NCBI GenBank assembly: GCA_029224185.1
Contig: CM055198.1
Span: forward strand, 5,043,573-5,107,572
From: Karalla daura
Taxonomy: Eukaryota > Chordata > Actinopteri > Chaetodontiformes > Leiognathidae
Length of the DNA stretch: 64,000 bases
Direction: 5' to 3'
The translations under genes were made by a program, and so were the position numbers. Every line of letters starts with the position of its first letter. Within the stretch, counting starts at the first letter, position 1. Under the pieces are notes generated by a model. The model saw only the letters and a program-made list of their open reading frames with translations. It did not search any database and was not told the DNA's origin. Positions 1-11,890 of this stretch are shown piece by piece.

Positions 1-3000
1 AGATTAGCCCATCGCCTTCCAGCCACCCAGATCAGGGAGAACCTTCACTGGGGTTGGTGCTCATCACAGATTCACCGCAGCGACTCGCAGTTTGATGCAA
101 AACAATGATGAGCAGAGAGTGAGAATGGGAGGGCACTATATTTCCATGGTCCATTGGCAGCCTGTTGCGTCCAGCAAGATACAAGTATCAGCATGTAATT
201 TCTTATAAGCCTATCAACTCTAAAATGAAAAGCTCGGTACTGACTTCTCTTTTTTACTGAATTACATCTTCTCATTGTTGTCTGTATCAAGGGCAAGAGA
301 GGCTGCCCACAGGATCTCTGTTGTACACCCACAAAAATCTAAGTTAAATATTTGTTCACCTGAACCATATCTCTGAAAGGAATCTCAATCTATTATCAGT
401 ATCTTATGCTCCCAGTCTTATATCTTATTGACAGAACAGATCTTGGGAGAATTTACATATTTCAATGGCAACTCAAATCTGATGCTTCCCAGAAACTGCG
501 TTATGTAAAACTACATACTGATATTTCAGAAAGATTAGCACAACTCCAGTTTCAGTGAATTGGTACCCATGCAGCTCAACCTTGTTTCCTCTTCCTCTTT
601 GTTTTTCCTCCCATCCGTCGAAGATGTCTTTCATGGTCCCTGTCAATACGTTGGCCATCAATGGCGCTCTGTCTTCCTGCTTGGGCCTCTGTTTGCCTTA
701 GGGCTTCCCCCTCGCTCCGTGCGGCCTCCCTTTGTTTCGGACAATCTTGGGGATAGAAAGCAAAGATGATGGGGCGGGCTGGTGGGGCCAGACGTAGAGT
801 TTTGGTAAACAGTAGCCTGTCAGAGCTCAGCGGGAGATGCTATAGCCGCTGCTGCCTCCGCTGCCACCGGGGAGAGTTTTAATCGCTGGGGCGTCTTAAA
901 GAGCCAATTAGACAAAGGAGGGTTTGGTGTCATCGCCACAGAGTGCTCTGGACACTGACAAACAATAGTGTGAGAACTGAGGGGTGTTTGGGGTGGCTGA
1001 GAGGGGGGCCTGATTAATGCCCTCTTCTATACTGTACTGACAGATGGGCCGGGCAGTTTCGCCGAGCCTGCTGAGGCGGGTTTGCACGGTCACCTATAGA
1101 AAGTGTGTGGATACCTCAGGCCTGAGAGCATGCTGTGCACCTCTTTGGTATCAGGTGGATGGCAGGGAAAAGTATGTGATCACTCACAGCCTTCAACCAC
1201 TTTTATTAGCCAAGTTTCTAAGAATGTAGGGCACTTAGAGGCACCTTTTTTCTAGCTTTATCCAGCTTAAAGTGGGATAATGTGAGGTTGGAGATGCTCC
1301 GAGCTCATTGACGCATACAGTAAGAAGAAGAGGATGTCAGATGTCCTATTCTGGATTCCAGGCATGTTCTCAAACACCAGGCCACTGTGGCCAACACAAG
1401 TCTCCACTGTCATTAACCTACATCGCTCTAAATTACCTTCTATTCCCAATGAGAGGAGAAGGAGAAGTGTGTGGGGGTGTGGGAGAAAGAATGGAAGGAA
1501 GAAGGAAAGAGAGGACAAAGGGGTAAAGAAAAGAGGTATAAGGAGTAAAGTTGGCAGGAAATTCAGGGGGCGGAGGCAGGGAAAAGGAGCCCAGGATAGA
1601 TGAGGACAGTGATGGAAGCTGACAAGGAGGGGAAAAAAAGGAATGAATGAAAGAGGTAAGGCCTAAACCATTAGGAAATGAAAACCAAGCATAAAACTTT
1701 GTCATATTTTGTCACCGGATCCCGCATTAAATGTGAAAAGTGTGATTTATTGGTGTTGTGTTTTCAGCATGAAGATGTAATTCATCAGACTGTAAATACT
1801 AGTCCTGCCTGCGTGTGTCATTTTCACGACATTTGGGAGTTCTGCCGTTTAATTAAAATGCTGGTGAGGCTGCCGGAGACAGTGTGTCCTTGTGTGTACG
1901 TGTTCATTCCACTCTACTGTCCATGTGCACGTTTCCCATGAACAAGTGTGCACTCCTTGTTTTTATCAAGTGTAATTAATGTGGTGTTCTATTGGCGACC
2001 ATGCTCAGGGTGCGCCTAGTTTGGCCATTGTGGTCCCACAGTGCACATGCAAACACACAATGCAAATAGCGAGTGAGAGACAGACACAGAGAGTTGACTA
2101 GACTGAAAAGAAAAACACACTCACACACTCCACTGCCTCAATTACCAAGCAGAAAACAGCGAAAATGATTATTGAATTCCAGGACAATTGCAACTGAGGC
2201 AAACAGTAATAAGTAATGGGCATGTTGTGCAAATTGATTATAGGGAAGAAATGGCCATGAAATTGAAAAACAACAGTAATCAGAGAACATGAAAAGCTGA
2301 AACAAAGGGACGCCTGCTAAAAGGCAAAGGAAGGAGGGGAAAGCTGGAGCTATAGGCGAGGGGCAGAGTGATGTGACTGGCAGCTATTGAGGAGGTGACT
2401 GACAGGTAATGAATGGCTTGATACACCTGTAGCCTCAGGGCCAGTGGGCAGCCATGAGAGCATCTCAGGTGACAGGGAGAAAGATCCTCGCTATGATAGA
2501 AGTCACTCACACACTGACCACACATGAGGGGTCAAGAATGCTCACACACTCCCATCTAACCATGCATGGAGACATATAAACACATTATGTGGACACAACA
2601 CACACATTCTCTTACTGAGCTCTGCTTGGGTCATGATGTGACACAACGGCATGGTTGTGCAACATAGTGTCATGATAACTGTGGTTCAGTTCAATCCAGA
2701 TTCTTTACTAAATGCACTGGAATAAAATGACAATGTGTCTTTGATGCCTGCAGTTGACATGATGTGTTGTGTGCACTTAGTTAGGTCCAATTGGCCCATT
2801 CCCCATTTCCAGGATTGCTAAATCCAGAGGCAAGCAAGAGCTTTAAACAGACACAGGGCATATAACACATATTTGCACCTGTTCAAGAGTGAATGGGGCA
2901 GACTAGGCATTTTGTTTTCTAATATAGATCTACCTTTCATATCATATTGATATTTTTCTGAATTGTGCCTATCAACAGGAATCCAATCCAAGGATCAGCT

Positions 3001-3189
3001 TGCTCTGCTACCTATGGCTACCCAAAGCAGTCCTCTCACTGTGGGACTCCAGATATGTTTTACGTATGCAGACAAATAATTCCCACTGATCACTGATCTC
3101 ACAGCTTGACCGTGAAGTTCAGGCTGCGATATTCAGATCTGCAGCGACTCACAGAGCAATCGTTTGGAAATGTGGAGCCAAGAACAAAG
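1..3189. other. Non-coding DNA, no gene recognised
   Basis: Both strands carry only short open frames without recognisable domains. The stretch has mixed composition, scattered TAAT/ATTA words and a purine-rich block at about 1440-1660. No transposon or RNA gene is visible. Intergenic or intronic sequence is the simplest reading. Confidence 0.7.
1440..1660 (+). repeat. Purine-rich (GGA/GAA) tract
   Basis: About 220 bases of + strand are mostly A and G, with imperfect GGAAG and GAGG units and few pyrimidines. Apparent Arg/Lys/Glu-rich open frames here, and the Ser/Pro/Phe-rich frame on the minus strand, come from this bias. A CAGGGGGCG word at 1564-1572 resembles a partial CTCF core. Confidence 0.65.
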
Positions 3190-3194
3190 GGTGT

Positions 3195-3287
<93 letters not shown>
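3190..3287 (+). repeat. Compound (TG)n-(TA)n microsatellite
   Basis: TG repeats run from about 3191 to 3256, with one TA interruption near 3199, and pass directly into (TA)n to 3287. TG tracts can adopt Z-DNA and TA tracts can extrude cruciforms. All open frames across it (Val-Cys, Tyr-Ile, His-Thr) are repeat artefacts. Confidence 0.97.
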
Positions 3288-3288
<1 letters not shown>

Positions 3289-4533
3289 TTCAATGGAAAA
3301 GCAGAAGTTACTTGTTAAGCAGCAGATGTGACTTTCTTTTTTTGTTATGACAACATGAACATGTGGGTTGTTCCTGCAGGTATCTGACATCTGCGGTATG
3401 AGAGGATGAACATGGAGGCCAGTGATGGGAACGTGCTGCATAAATGGAGTACACACAAGGAGGATTCACAGGCAAAATGATGTAGACATTATACACACAC
3501 ACACTGGCACTGAAACCAAAACAAGTCTTGGAGTTTCATGTGAAATGCACCTTCTCTGAGTCTCCCCTGTGGGTAACCTCATATATGATGTTGGACTTAC
3601 AGAATGTCAACATACCACTCAGTGTACTGTAGCTGTCTGTCAGTGCTTCAACAGACTCAAAGCCAGCAAAGCCTCCTCTGGAGGATAGCTCCATATTCTT
3701 ACATCTCTTTCCCCCAAAACAACAGCCTAAAAAAAAGAAAAGAAAAAAAATCAACTTTCCTTTTCTTTTTCCCATCCTCCCTCTCCGGGCTTGCAGTTTT
3801 TACTCAATGATGCAAATGGAAAACAGTTCAAGTCCTGATGCTGATTCTCATGTTACACATAAGTTCTTTCGACCTCCCCTGCTGGCGTTTTTGTTCTAGG
3901 CCTGTGAGGAAACTCAGCAGGACAACTTTTCTCACTAATGCTCAGCAGTTGTCTCACGCTGAGGCTTGGGGGAACACTAATTTGTGATTTTTGTTAAGTG
4001 TGGTGGGTGGGACTCATGTTTGAGTGCTGTTCAGATGGTGGTAGAAGCCATGAAGTAAAGATTAGCAAGAACATAAAGATATCAGTTTTGCAACCAAAAG
4101 GCAGCCATCCTCTGAGCTGCATATAAAAACACAGGTGTCTGTGTCTAACTGTTGATGATCCATCACAAGACAGGAGAGCAATATCAGCACCCTGGTGAAC
4201 CAAAATGAGAACTTTAAAACAAGGTTGACAGGGTTTTTTTCAAGCAGGTCAACACGTAAAAACAGAACCCCAAGTGCCCCGAATCAGTCACCGAAATGAA
4301 TTTGTAATATATCTGGCACACAGGTGGAGGAATATGTGTGCACAGAGTATTACAAGCTGTTATTTGGACTGCTCTTAAAAACTGGAGGGGGGGGTGGGGA
4401 GTCATTGAAGTTGACAGTTGGGATAACTGTAAAAGGTCCATAAGGAAATGAAGAGCTGAAAGGAGGGGTTTCTCCTTGATAGGTGACTGTTGGGCAAACA
4501 TATCTGCTCATAAAGTGCCCATAAATCATAACT

Positions 4534-4534
<1 letters not shown>
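3288..4534. other. Non-coding DNA, nothing specific seen
   Basis: Unique-looking sequence with a short A-rich patch near 3728-3750 and a G-run near 4385-4400. No coding frame, RNA gene or transposon is recognisable. Confidence 0.65.
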
Positions 4535-4589
<55 letters not shown>

Positions 4590-4595
4590 TGTGTG
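4535..4595 (+). repeat. (GT)n microsatellite
   Basis: About 30 GT units with one TA interruption near 4583. The flanks are unique. Confidence 0.97.
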
Positions 4596-4716
4596 AAACT
4601 TGGCAGGACACTGTACGCACCACACAGGCACAATGGGACTCACCTGGAGCTGAAGTATGGGCTGATGAGGACAAGTGTGATGTCAAAGACAGCTAGGGAG
4701 AGACCAGAGCGAGCGG

Positions 4717-4723
4717 GAGAGAA

Positions 4724-4781
<58 letters not shown>
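4717..4781 (+). repeat. (GA)n microsatellite
   Basis: About 32 GA units with early A and T interruptions, lying 120 bp downstream of a (GT) array. It is a polypurine mirror repeat able to form H-DNA. The Arg-Glu and Ser-Leu frames over it are artefacts. Confidence 0.97.
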
Positions 4782-4783
<2 letters not shown>

Positions 4784-6397
4784 AATACTTGGGCTAAGAT
4801 AAAAGCAAAGTGAGGACACGGGACGACAGTTGCGCTTATGAAAAAAGTTTATAAGGACAACGGTGTTAGAGGGCACAGAGAGACGGGTGCAAAAACAGCA
4901 GACAGCTGATTGAAGAATGTGGCAGAAGCTGGGCGAGGGAGAATTAAAGCAGTGAGGGGACAACAGAGGGAGGAAGGGGAGGGAGTGATTGATGAAAAGC
5001 GTGAGTTACAGGCCCTTGGAGGAGGACAGGACACCTCACTTCATCACAGTCGCACAGGCACACACATGTCTTTGTCAGCGTAGAGTTCCTGAGAGCACCC
5101 TTTGATCCCACACACACCTCAAAAATTACTCACGAGCCAGCCGGAGACGTCCGGCCCCAAACATTTCTATTAAGTTTCCTGACCCCAGACTGACCCCTGT
5201 CCACACACACCGTGTGCCGTGAGAGAGGGGAGGTGTCCCCAACACTCTGTGGTCACGGTGATTACGATAATGCCGTGGTGAAATTCCTCTGTCATGGCAA
5301 GCCTGATTTCACTCTGATTAAACCACGTCACTGTCCGCTTCCATTGTCAATAGAATCCAAACAAAAACATTCTAAAGCATCGAGCACCGACCACATCTGG
5401 CTCCAAGTATCCAAAAGGAAAACTATTTTGTCATGCTTTATAGAAAGAAGAAGAAGGAGGCAATCAGCTGAATGTTGTATTTGTGAGCTCTGTAGCAAGA
5501 ATGTTGAAGAAAAGTTAAGTCTCCCATTCCTCTGTGTCACAGTGGTGAAGTTAAAGCTTTGTAACTAACAAAACGAAAAAAAAAACACAATTTCATAGAG
5601 ACACATACAGTGATTTGGCAAATCTGTTCAGGAGATCCAAAGTCAAAAAGTACAGTGACGCACCCTTTGCTAATCTATACTGTGTCATGGTGAAGAGAAA
5701 GATTTACAGAGGTCCTACGGGTCAGACACTGTGCTCACTCTCTCTGAAACCCTAGCAAATTATTATGATTCACAGTCTCTACAGAGTGAATTAAACTGGC
5801 CTCTCACCTGTTCCGCTGGTGCAGCCCTAAAGAAGACATTTCTGGAGACCGGTCCTGAGGAGTCATGCATGAATTACCCTGAACACTGGGGCAGACAGTC
5901 ATAACTGGCACAGGAGGCAGTCGTTCTGACTCTGTTGGTTCCTTCGGGGACAATAAACCAGAATTAACTCCAAAATGATGGGACAAACCTGTCACCTTTG
6001 TTAATATAGATGCCGAGCCTCAGAGAAAAAACTGCAGTCCTTCTCTGCATCTCTAAAGATGCAGACAAGTCAAGGTCTCACCATACTGCCTTTTCAAAAT
6101 ATTCAAAATGAACCTGTATTTCTTAGTAAATTGGTACATCTCGACTTGACATCTTGAATACCCTGGCAACTGTCACGTTAGTGTTATTTATCTGTTTCCC
6201 CTCTCATTCAAGTATTTCCAAAGGGCTCCTGAAGCCAAAATTAAATTCTTTGGTTGACTGACATAGTTAAAGCACAACACAATCCAAAAGTCCTGGACTG
6301 CGTGCCAAGTTTAACATTCACAATGCCTCAGAGCAAAACTGGCAGAAGGTAGAAAGATGGATTCATCACAGGTGATATAACTCCATCTGCCAAATAA

Positions 6398-6401
<4 letters not shown>
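4782..6401. other. Non-coding DNA, no gene recognised
   Basis: Mixed sequence. The longest frame (5212-5568, +) would encode 118 residues rich in Lys, Ser and Cys, with no motif I recognise. It has no visible splice or promoter context and is not called. Confidence 0.6.
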
Positions 6402-6448
<47 letters not shown>

Positions 6449-6485
6449 GAGGAAGAGATAAGGAGAGGGATGGGGAGAGAGAGAC
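6402..6485 (+). repeat. (GA)n polypurine array
   Basis: Pure GA repeats to about 6436, continuing as imperfect GAGA/GGAGA to 6485. The minus-strand Ser-Leu open frame is produced by it. Confidence 0.95.
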
Positions 6486-6879
6486 TTTTGATGATTGAAT
6501 GACTACCAGAAAATACCAGAAAAAGCAGATAATGCATTTTATCTTTTAAATTTAGACGACATTGTCAACAGGTGGGTTGGTGGCCAGAGAAACCTTTCTT
6601 TTCCCTTTCACCAGTCATACTGATGCTGCCAGACAGCGACATTATACCACCAAATCTCTCTGAGAGAAGTGGTTAGCTGAGTAAAAAGAGAGAGAGACCA
6701 CCAATGCAGCCGGCCCCTCTTTTATTTTCCTGTGAAGACTCTCTGCCAGGATTGTCATGGATGCTACATCACAAAGTGTATATTGCTGCATCGCAAGTGT
6801 GGAAAATCCACTTGCAATGGTGACTTGTAGATTGAATTGCCTATTAGACGGTACAATGCCTTAGTGCACAAACGCAAAT

Positions 6880-6917
6880 ACACACGCGCGCGCACACACA
6901 CACACACGCACAGACAC
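6880..6917 (+). repeat. Alternating CA/CG purine-pyrimidine tract
   Basis: Mixed CACG, CGCG and CACA dinucleotides form an alternating pyrimidine-purine stretch with a GC-rich core, a classical Z-DNA-prone sequence. Confidence 0.85.
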
Positions 6918-7121
6918 TGTTCACTGATGCTCCACATCAAACAGCGTCTGCAGACAGGTAATGTGTATGCAAAAAAACACTAAAAAGGAGAGTGAGAGCA
7001 TGAAGGAGAGAAAGCATGGAAGGTAAACAGCATGGGCGCTTTGATGTCGTTTGATGTCTGATGCATATTGCCCCATTCTCTTTATGAGATGAGAGAGGGA
7101 TGGAGGCAGGGACAGGGTGGA

Positions 7122-7175
7122 GGGAGGACAAGGGGGGGTGTGGGCGGGGGGGGGGGGGGGGGGGGGGTGGTGATG
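7122..7175 (+). repeat. G-rich tract with a run of 22 G
   Basis: A run of seven G near 7132-7138 is followed by a GGG and an uninterrupted run of 22 G at 7146-7167. Strong potential for G-quadruplex formation on the + strand. The exact length should be treated as uncertain because such runs are error-prone in sequencing. Confidence 0.9.
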
Positions 7176-7653
7176 AAGAGACAGACAACATGAAAGCATC
7201 ATTAGACAGCGGTGGATTTAACCTCTCACAAAAGGCATGTCCACAAACACAAATCAATGCCAGCAGACGTGAATGGCACACACTCTTCCACCCGCCGTGA
7301 TGAAAAGATGCCTCCTCCATCCCGCTCGCGCGCCGTCGCCTCTCGTCACCCTGGAACATCAACCATCCGCGCTGGGAAATTGAGTAAACTCATATGTGCT
7401 GTGTTTAAACTGGGTTTAAAATCTAATTTGCCGCAATGGCTGTGAAGCAAATCACATTGTGGGCGTATCTTCATGCCGAGCCACTTGATTCCGAGCGAAG
7501 GAGCGATGCTGTGAAGCTACTGCGACAGATTCATTACTTCTCTTACACTCGCCCAGGAATCAGTTGCATAACGTTTGTATGAAGCGACTGGACATCTCCC
7601 CTACCTCCCTCCCTAACTCTCCCTCTCTATCACGCACACTTCCCCTCCTCCAG

Positions 7654-7697
7654 GCACACACACGCGCACACACACACACACAAATGCACACACACAG
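7654..7697 (+). repeat. (CA)n microsatellite, interrupted
   Basis: CA repeats with CG and AATG interruptions. Downstream at 7821-7912 a second CA-rich array lies in the same orientation. Confidence 0.9.
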
Positions 7698-7820
7698 TCA
7701 GACACATATGCCCTCTGATCCCTGCGTCAATCCATCTGTTAACAGACCCAGTTGACCTCCACCTGACTGTTGATGCATACACAAGCCCAGATTCTCAAGC
7801 CACTGACTGTGCCCTCTTCC

Positions 7821-7912
7821 TCCCTCCCTCCCTCTCTCTTTCTCACACACACGCACGCACACCCACACACACACGCACACCCACGCACATACACATTCAC
7901 ACAAATACACCA
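7821..7912 (+). repeat. (CCT)n/(CT)n then degenerate (CA)n
   Basis: A short CCCT/CT pyrimidine tract runs into CA repeats broken by CG, CC and TA. It explains the Cys-Val frame on the minus strand and the His-Thr frame on the plus strand. Confidence 0.88.
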
Positions 7913-8235
7913 TACTGGTACAGTGCAGGATTATAGGGGTGTTAGTGATGTAGAACATTGCTGGCCTCTGTTCTAAAATAAGGGACCTCTGGGCCGGACC
8001 ATAATCCTCTATACAGTGTCTGCTCAGGCCTTCTAAGCTTTAAGCTCACTGTGGTTTTGGCTAAACTGACTGTATTGTACTGTATGGGAATCTGGTGGTG
8101 GGAAGTGTATTATTGTAATCCAAGTGCAATGCTGATTATGATCAAGGGACAAGACCACAATTAGAGCGAGGGAGAGCGCACAATCACGGTTCACAGGCAC
8201 GCACGGCACGCACACAAGATGCAAACCGCAAGCAA

Positions 8236-8460
8236 ATGCGTGCACAGATTTACGGAGGCAAATCATGGTCAAAAAGATTTGAATCTAAGGACCTGATTAA
8301 AGCAACTAATTTAAATCACATGCAAATGCAAGCGTTGCCCCAATCAACTATTTGGCCCCACCCGGTGCCCTTAAATACCGAGTGTGTGTCTTCACTGAGT
8401 GGTTATATAAACATACGCGCTGATTAAATATGCGTCTGACACACTAGAAGCGGTGGACTT
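8236..8460. promoter_or_regulatory. Candidate enhancer-like block with octamer
   Basis: A repeat-poor block containing ATTA (8296-8299), TAAT (8307-8310) and a perfect octamer ATGCAAAT (8320-8327), followed by further ATTA words near 8423. Clustered homeodomain and POU words in unique sequence resemble vertebrate conserved non-coding elements. The regulatory role is inferred and conservation cannot be checked here. Confidence 0.3.
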
Positions 8461-9280
8461 GATTTTCCAAACAGGAACTCTGACCTTTTGAATCACGACA
8501 GATTGAGGTTTTTGTTTTTTTTTTAGAAATATTTCAGTGTCATGGAGTCACTGGTGATATACAACATTTGTTTGATCCTTGTGGCCATTATTTTCAGGTC
8601 TCGCACTATCCTGTGATGGTTGGGAACTCCCTAAATGCACACGACTCACGAAATCGTAAAATCAGGAAAATTCACTAATGAAAAAATGTAATACAAAAAA
8701 AGCAATACAAAGTTGTCCTTTCTGTGACCACAGAAGTCTACAATCACCACGTTTCTGCCCTGTGGCGAACAGATACAGACGATAATGCACGCAGCTCACA
8801 GATTCTCAAGATAATGTTTTTTTTTCCTAGATGCCTGCATGATTTACCCAAGATTAATGTAAACAGTGCTTCCACTCAGACACAGCACCTGCTCAATGAC
8901 GAGTTCAAGGTAGCTGCATAAATCTAGTTACTCAAACGCGGCACCACCATGCATGGATGACCACAGCAGGAATAGACACCGAATTGCATTAATTAGCAGA
9001 AGAAAAACAGCTCAGAGGATGGAATAGAAAGAGTGAGTAGATTCACTTTGACATCTGTTGTATATGCATGCTTCTCCATCCAAGAACTTAATGCGCAGAC
9101 GGTAAAGTATATAGGATTTTTCATTTTTTCTTGTGGTTCCCCCATAAAGGTCTTCGGGGAGGCTTTCAAAGCAGCTGGTGTCCTTTTTTTCCTCACCTTC
9201 CCCCGTAATTCAAAACATCATTTTACTTATGACATATCAGCACATGCCCGCACACACTCTGCTCTAGCCAGGCCCCTGAG
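8461..9280. other. Non-coding DNA, nothing specific seen
   Basis: Unique AT-leaning sequence with short T- and A-runs (8511-8523, 8817-8826). No gene, RNA or transposon was recognised. Confidence 0.6.
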
Positions 9281-9470
9281 GTCTGCAAACTCTTCTCCCC
9301 ATCCTTATCAGAAGCCGATTATCAGGGCCTACTGTATTGTTGCAAATTGGCAAACCGTTCCAGGCCTAATAGGCTGCCTAAGTGATTTTGTCTTTGTCCT
9401 TTTGTGTCCTTGCCTTTCAATCAGCCCCCACTGATTGCAATCTAGCCAACCAGGTGAGTGGATTCGTCAG
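9281..9470. promoter_or_regulatory. Candidate enhancer-like block with paired GATA sites
   Basis: Two TTATCA words (reverse complement TGATAA) lie 14 bp apart at 9305-9310 and 9319-9324. They are followed by TTGCAAAT (octamer/C/EBP-like, about 9340-9347), TTGGCAAA, and ATTGCAAT at 9434-9441. The block is free of simple repeats. Function is inferred from motif clustering only. Confidence 0.33.
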
Positions 9471-10084
9471 GAGAGTGACAATTGGCTGCCGAGTTGGGGC
9501 AGATCGTTTATCTCAGTGGGACTTCCCGGATTAATTGAGCCAGGTTGAGTGGAACACGGGAGTGAAACGATGCAGAGAGTTGCGGGATCGCAGAATTGGA
9601 GGATGTCGCTGAGACTCAGGAGTGTGTGGTGTAGAAAGGAAACCAAAACTACATAAACTAAACTTTATGTCTTACTTCTTACTTATTTTTTGTTTCGGTA
9701 CTGCTGGTGGTGCTTAGCGCCAAACCTGTTCACTCCTTCTCAATAAATACATCTCTTCCAACGTGTCACAGATCTGTAGAATTTTTGAAAAACAAACAAA
9801 CAAACAAAAAGCAACTACAGTAAGAACAAGAAGTGCATGTGCATATTTATTCGTGCCTTGTGATTATTTTCAGTGACAAATATGTTCACACTATTGGTGA
9901 CTTCAAACCCGATGTGCACACATGTACGGTGACACAATAAATCCCAAAGAGGACGAGATAATGATTAGACTGTGAACTGTTGTGGACCTGAACAAACACT
10001 GATAGCAAGAGAGTACCGATGCAACATGATGTCATTAGAACTCTGCTGGGGCTAAATAATGACCTATTCAGAATAATGTGAGGA

Positions 10085-10086
<2 letters not shown>
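9471..10086. other. Non-coding DNA with a short (AAAC)n
   Basis: Unique sequence with a small (AAAC)n stretch near 9789-9809. Nothing else is supported. Confidence 0.6.

Positions 10087-10126
<40 letters not shown>
10087..10126 (+). repeat. (AT)n microsatellite
   Basis: Twenty AT units in a perfect array. The sequence is self-complementary and can extrude a cruciform. Confidence 0.97.
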
Positions 10127-10129
<3 letters not shown>

Positions 10130-10379
10130 GGTGAGATATGCGACAGAGAACAGTAATTTTCCTCTCGGTGATTACAATATGACACATGACAGCTCATCAA
10201 TTTGCTTGGATTAACCCAGATTCATTTACACTACACCCCATAAATTAATACTCAGAATCAGATGTTCGCTGGGATGTTGGACTCAAATGAAAGTGCATTG
10301 TCTGTGTTTATGTTGAATTCGGTCCTTGACAACAAATAGCTGTGTCACACAAAGGCAGTCGTTTCAGTGGGTGTTCGAA

Positions 10380-10560
10380 TCATCGCTGGTTTGGGATTGA
10401 CTCAATATCAAAACAAAACCTAAAATATCTGCAACCATGTCTCGCTGTGCTGGGAAAAGCTGCAATTCAATAATAAATCAAAAACAATCGATGGGGGTCC
10501 GCTGGGGTGAAGTCATCAAAAGGAGGTCTATTGAGCCTAATTGGGGACCTGTCACATAAA
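10380..10560. promoter_or_regulatory. Candidate enhancer-like block with TAAT and SOX words
   Basis: Repeat-poor sequence with TAAT/AATAAAT near 10469-10479, AACAAT (SOX-like) at 10483-10488, an ATCAAAAG word near 10514 and CTAATTGG near 10538. The motif cluster resembles developmental enhancers. This is not proven. Confidence 0.28.
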
Positions 10561-10585
10561 AATGTCAGATGCTTCTTACATGATT

Positions 10586-10631
10586 TGTGTGTAGGTGTGT
10601 GTGTGTGTGTGTGTCTGTGTGTGTGTGTGTT
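10586..10631 (+). repeat. (GT)n microsatellite
   Basis: GT repeats with AG and CT interruptions. It forms an inverted partner of the (CA) arrays at 10825-10883 and 10988-11018. Confidence 0.93.
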
Positions 10632-10824
10632 AGGGAGAGGATTGAAAGGTTTTATATAGTGGTGAGTGTACCTGGAGAGTCAGCAGCAGCAGAAATAGCG
10701 TGCGGAAAAGTCATTTAGAAACTCTCCTCTCCCCTATGTGGCCTGTTTGCCCTTAGGCTCAGCATGGCCTGGCATTTACATACTGTTCGGCACGTGCTCT
10801 GGGACTCTGTCCTAGGTACAGAAA

Positions 10825-10846
10825 TACACATACACACACACACACA

Positions 10847-10883
<37 letters not shown>
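10825..10883 (+). repeat. (CA)n microsatellite
   Basis: About 29 CA units with two TA interruptions. The Cys-Val open frames on the minus strand are artefacts. Confidence 0.96.
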
Positions 10884-10885
<2 letters not shown>

Positions 10886-10987
10886 ATGCAAACATGCCAC
10901 AGTATATTTATCAAAGGAATAAAAGCACAGCAAACACACTCACCATAGATACATCCCTGGAAAATAAGGCCATGCACGTCTGTTGGT

Positions 10988-11018
10988 GCACACACACACA
11001 CACACACACAGACACACA
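10988..11018 (+). repeat. (CA)n microsatellite
   Basis: About 15 CA units ending in GACACACA, about 100 bp downstream of another CA array in the same orientation. Confidence 0.94.
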
Positions 11019-11259
11019 TGCCAGCACGCAAGCGTGTACACAACCCTAAATGGACAAACTGAAGCCAGAGGGCGGAGAGGCACGGCAACAGCACGAGAGA
11101 ACAAGAGAGAAAAGAGATCACATTGTGGTTTCCGCTGCTTCTCCTCCCTTCTCTGTCATTCTTGACTTGTGACAAATGGTACGTCACAGGCCGCAGGTTT
11201 GCACACGCACACTTCTCCTCACCGTCTCAGTTGCCTTTCTTTGGTTCCCTCTCATCTTC

Positions 11260-11260
11260 C

Positions 11261-11329
<69 letters not shown>
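11260..11329 (+). repeat. (CTGT)n tetranucleotide array
   Basis: About 17.5 perfect TGTC units. The three overlapping Cys-Leu-Ser-Val open frames over it are repeat artefacts. It has no spacers, so it is not a CRISPR array. Confidence 0.98.
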
Positions 11330-11640
11330 TGTTTTTGTTCCTGTCTCCTCCCCTGTTCTCCCTGCTCTTTCACCACAGTCCGTGACCCTCCCTAAACCCT
11401 GTTAAACCTTTCATATATCACGTCCCCAGCTCACATGCAATGTTAAATCAACTTGCCTCTGACATTGATCCAATGTTTCCCCCCAGTGTTCCCACAGCCC
11501 TTGTTTAATCCCCGACTGGCTTTATGAGGCCCCTCTGCTTGGCCTCTCATTACACCCTACGCCCTGTTGTGATCCACCTCAGCAGTTTAAAGATGAGCAC
11601 GAGACCCCGAAATGCTCCTCTCCTTTTTTATCATTGCCAA

Positions 11641-11890
11641 ATCAGACGCGGACTGACACCATGCGATCAGCTTACTCTTCTGGAAACGAGGTCGCAAACG
11701 TGTTTACGATCCCGTGTGTCCAGCTGAGGGTGCGCGAGCTGCCCCTCACCGTATGCTGTATACGCTTTAGAAAGTAAACGTTACTCATGACTCACGACCA
11801 ATGGTGCGTGACCGTCACGATCGCAGGTCTTCCATTTTTAGGCGAACCGCGACGCCCGGGCTCCTCCGCTGGCCTCTGTGTCTTCTCCCG
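11641..11890. promoter_or_regulatory. CpG-dense block with CCAAT and CRE-like words
   Basis: Roughly 24 CpG dinucleotides occur in about 240 bp (counted by eye), well above the surroundings. It contains CCAAT near 11798-11802 and a CRE-like TGACCGTCA at 11809-11817. This could be a small CpG island or an unmethylated enhancer. No associated exon is recognisable. Confidence 0.4.

Noticed and set aside
11260..11329. Possible CRISPR-like regular repeat
   Set aside because: Simple CTGT tetranucleotide repeat without spacers, in a vertebrate-type genome.
11439..11447. GCAATGTTA, resembling part of a miR-130-type sequence
   Set aside because: Matches only a short core; the flanking bases differ and no hairpin arm is seen.
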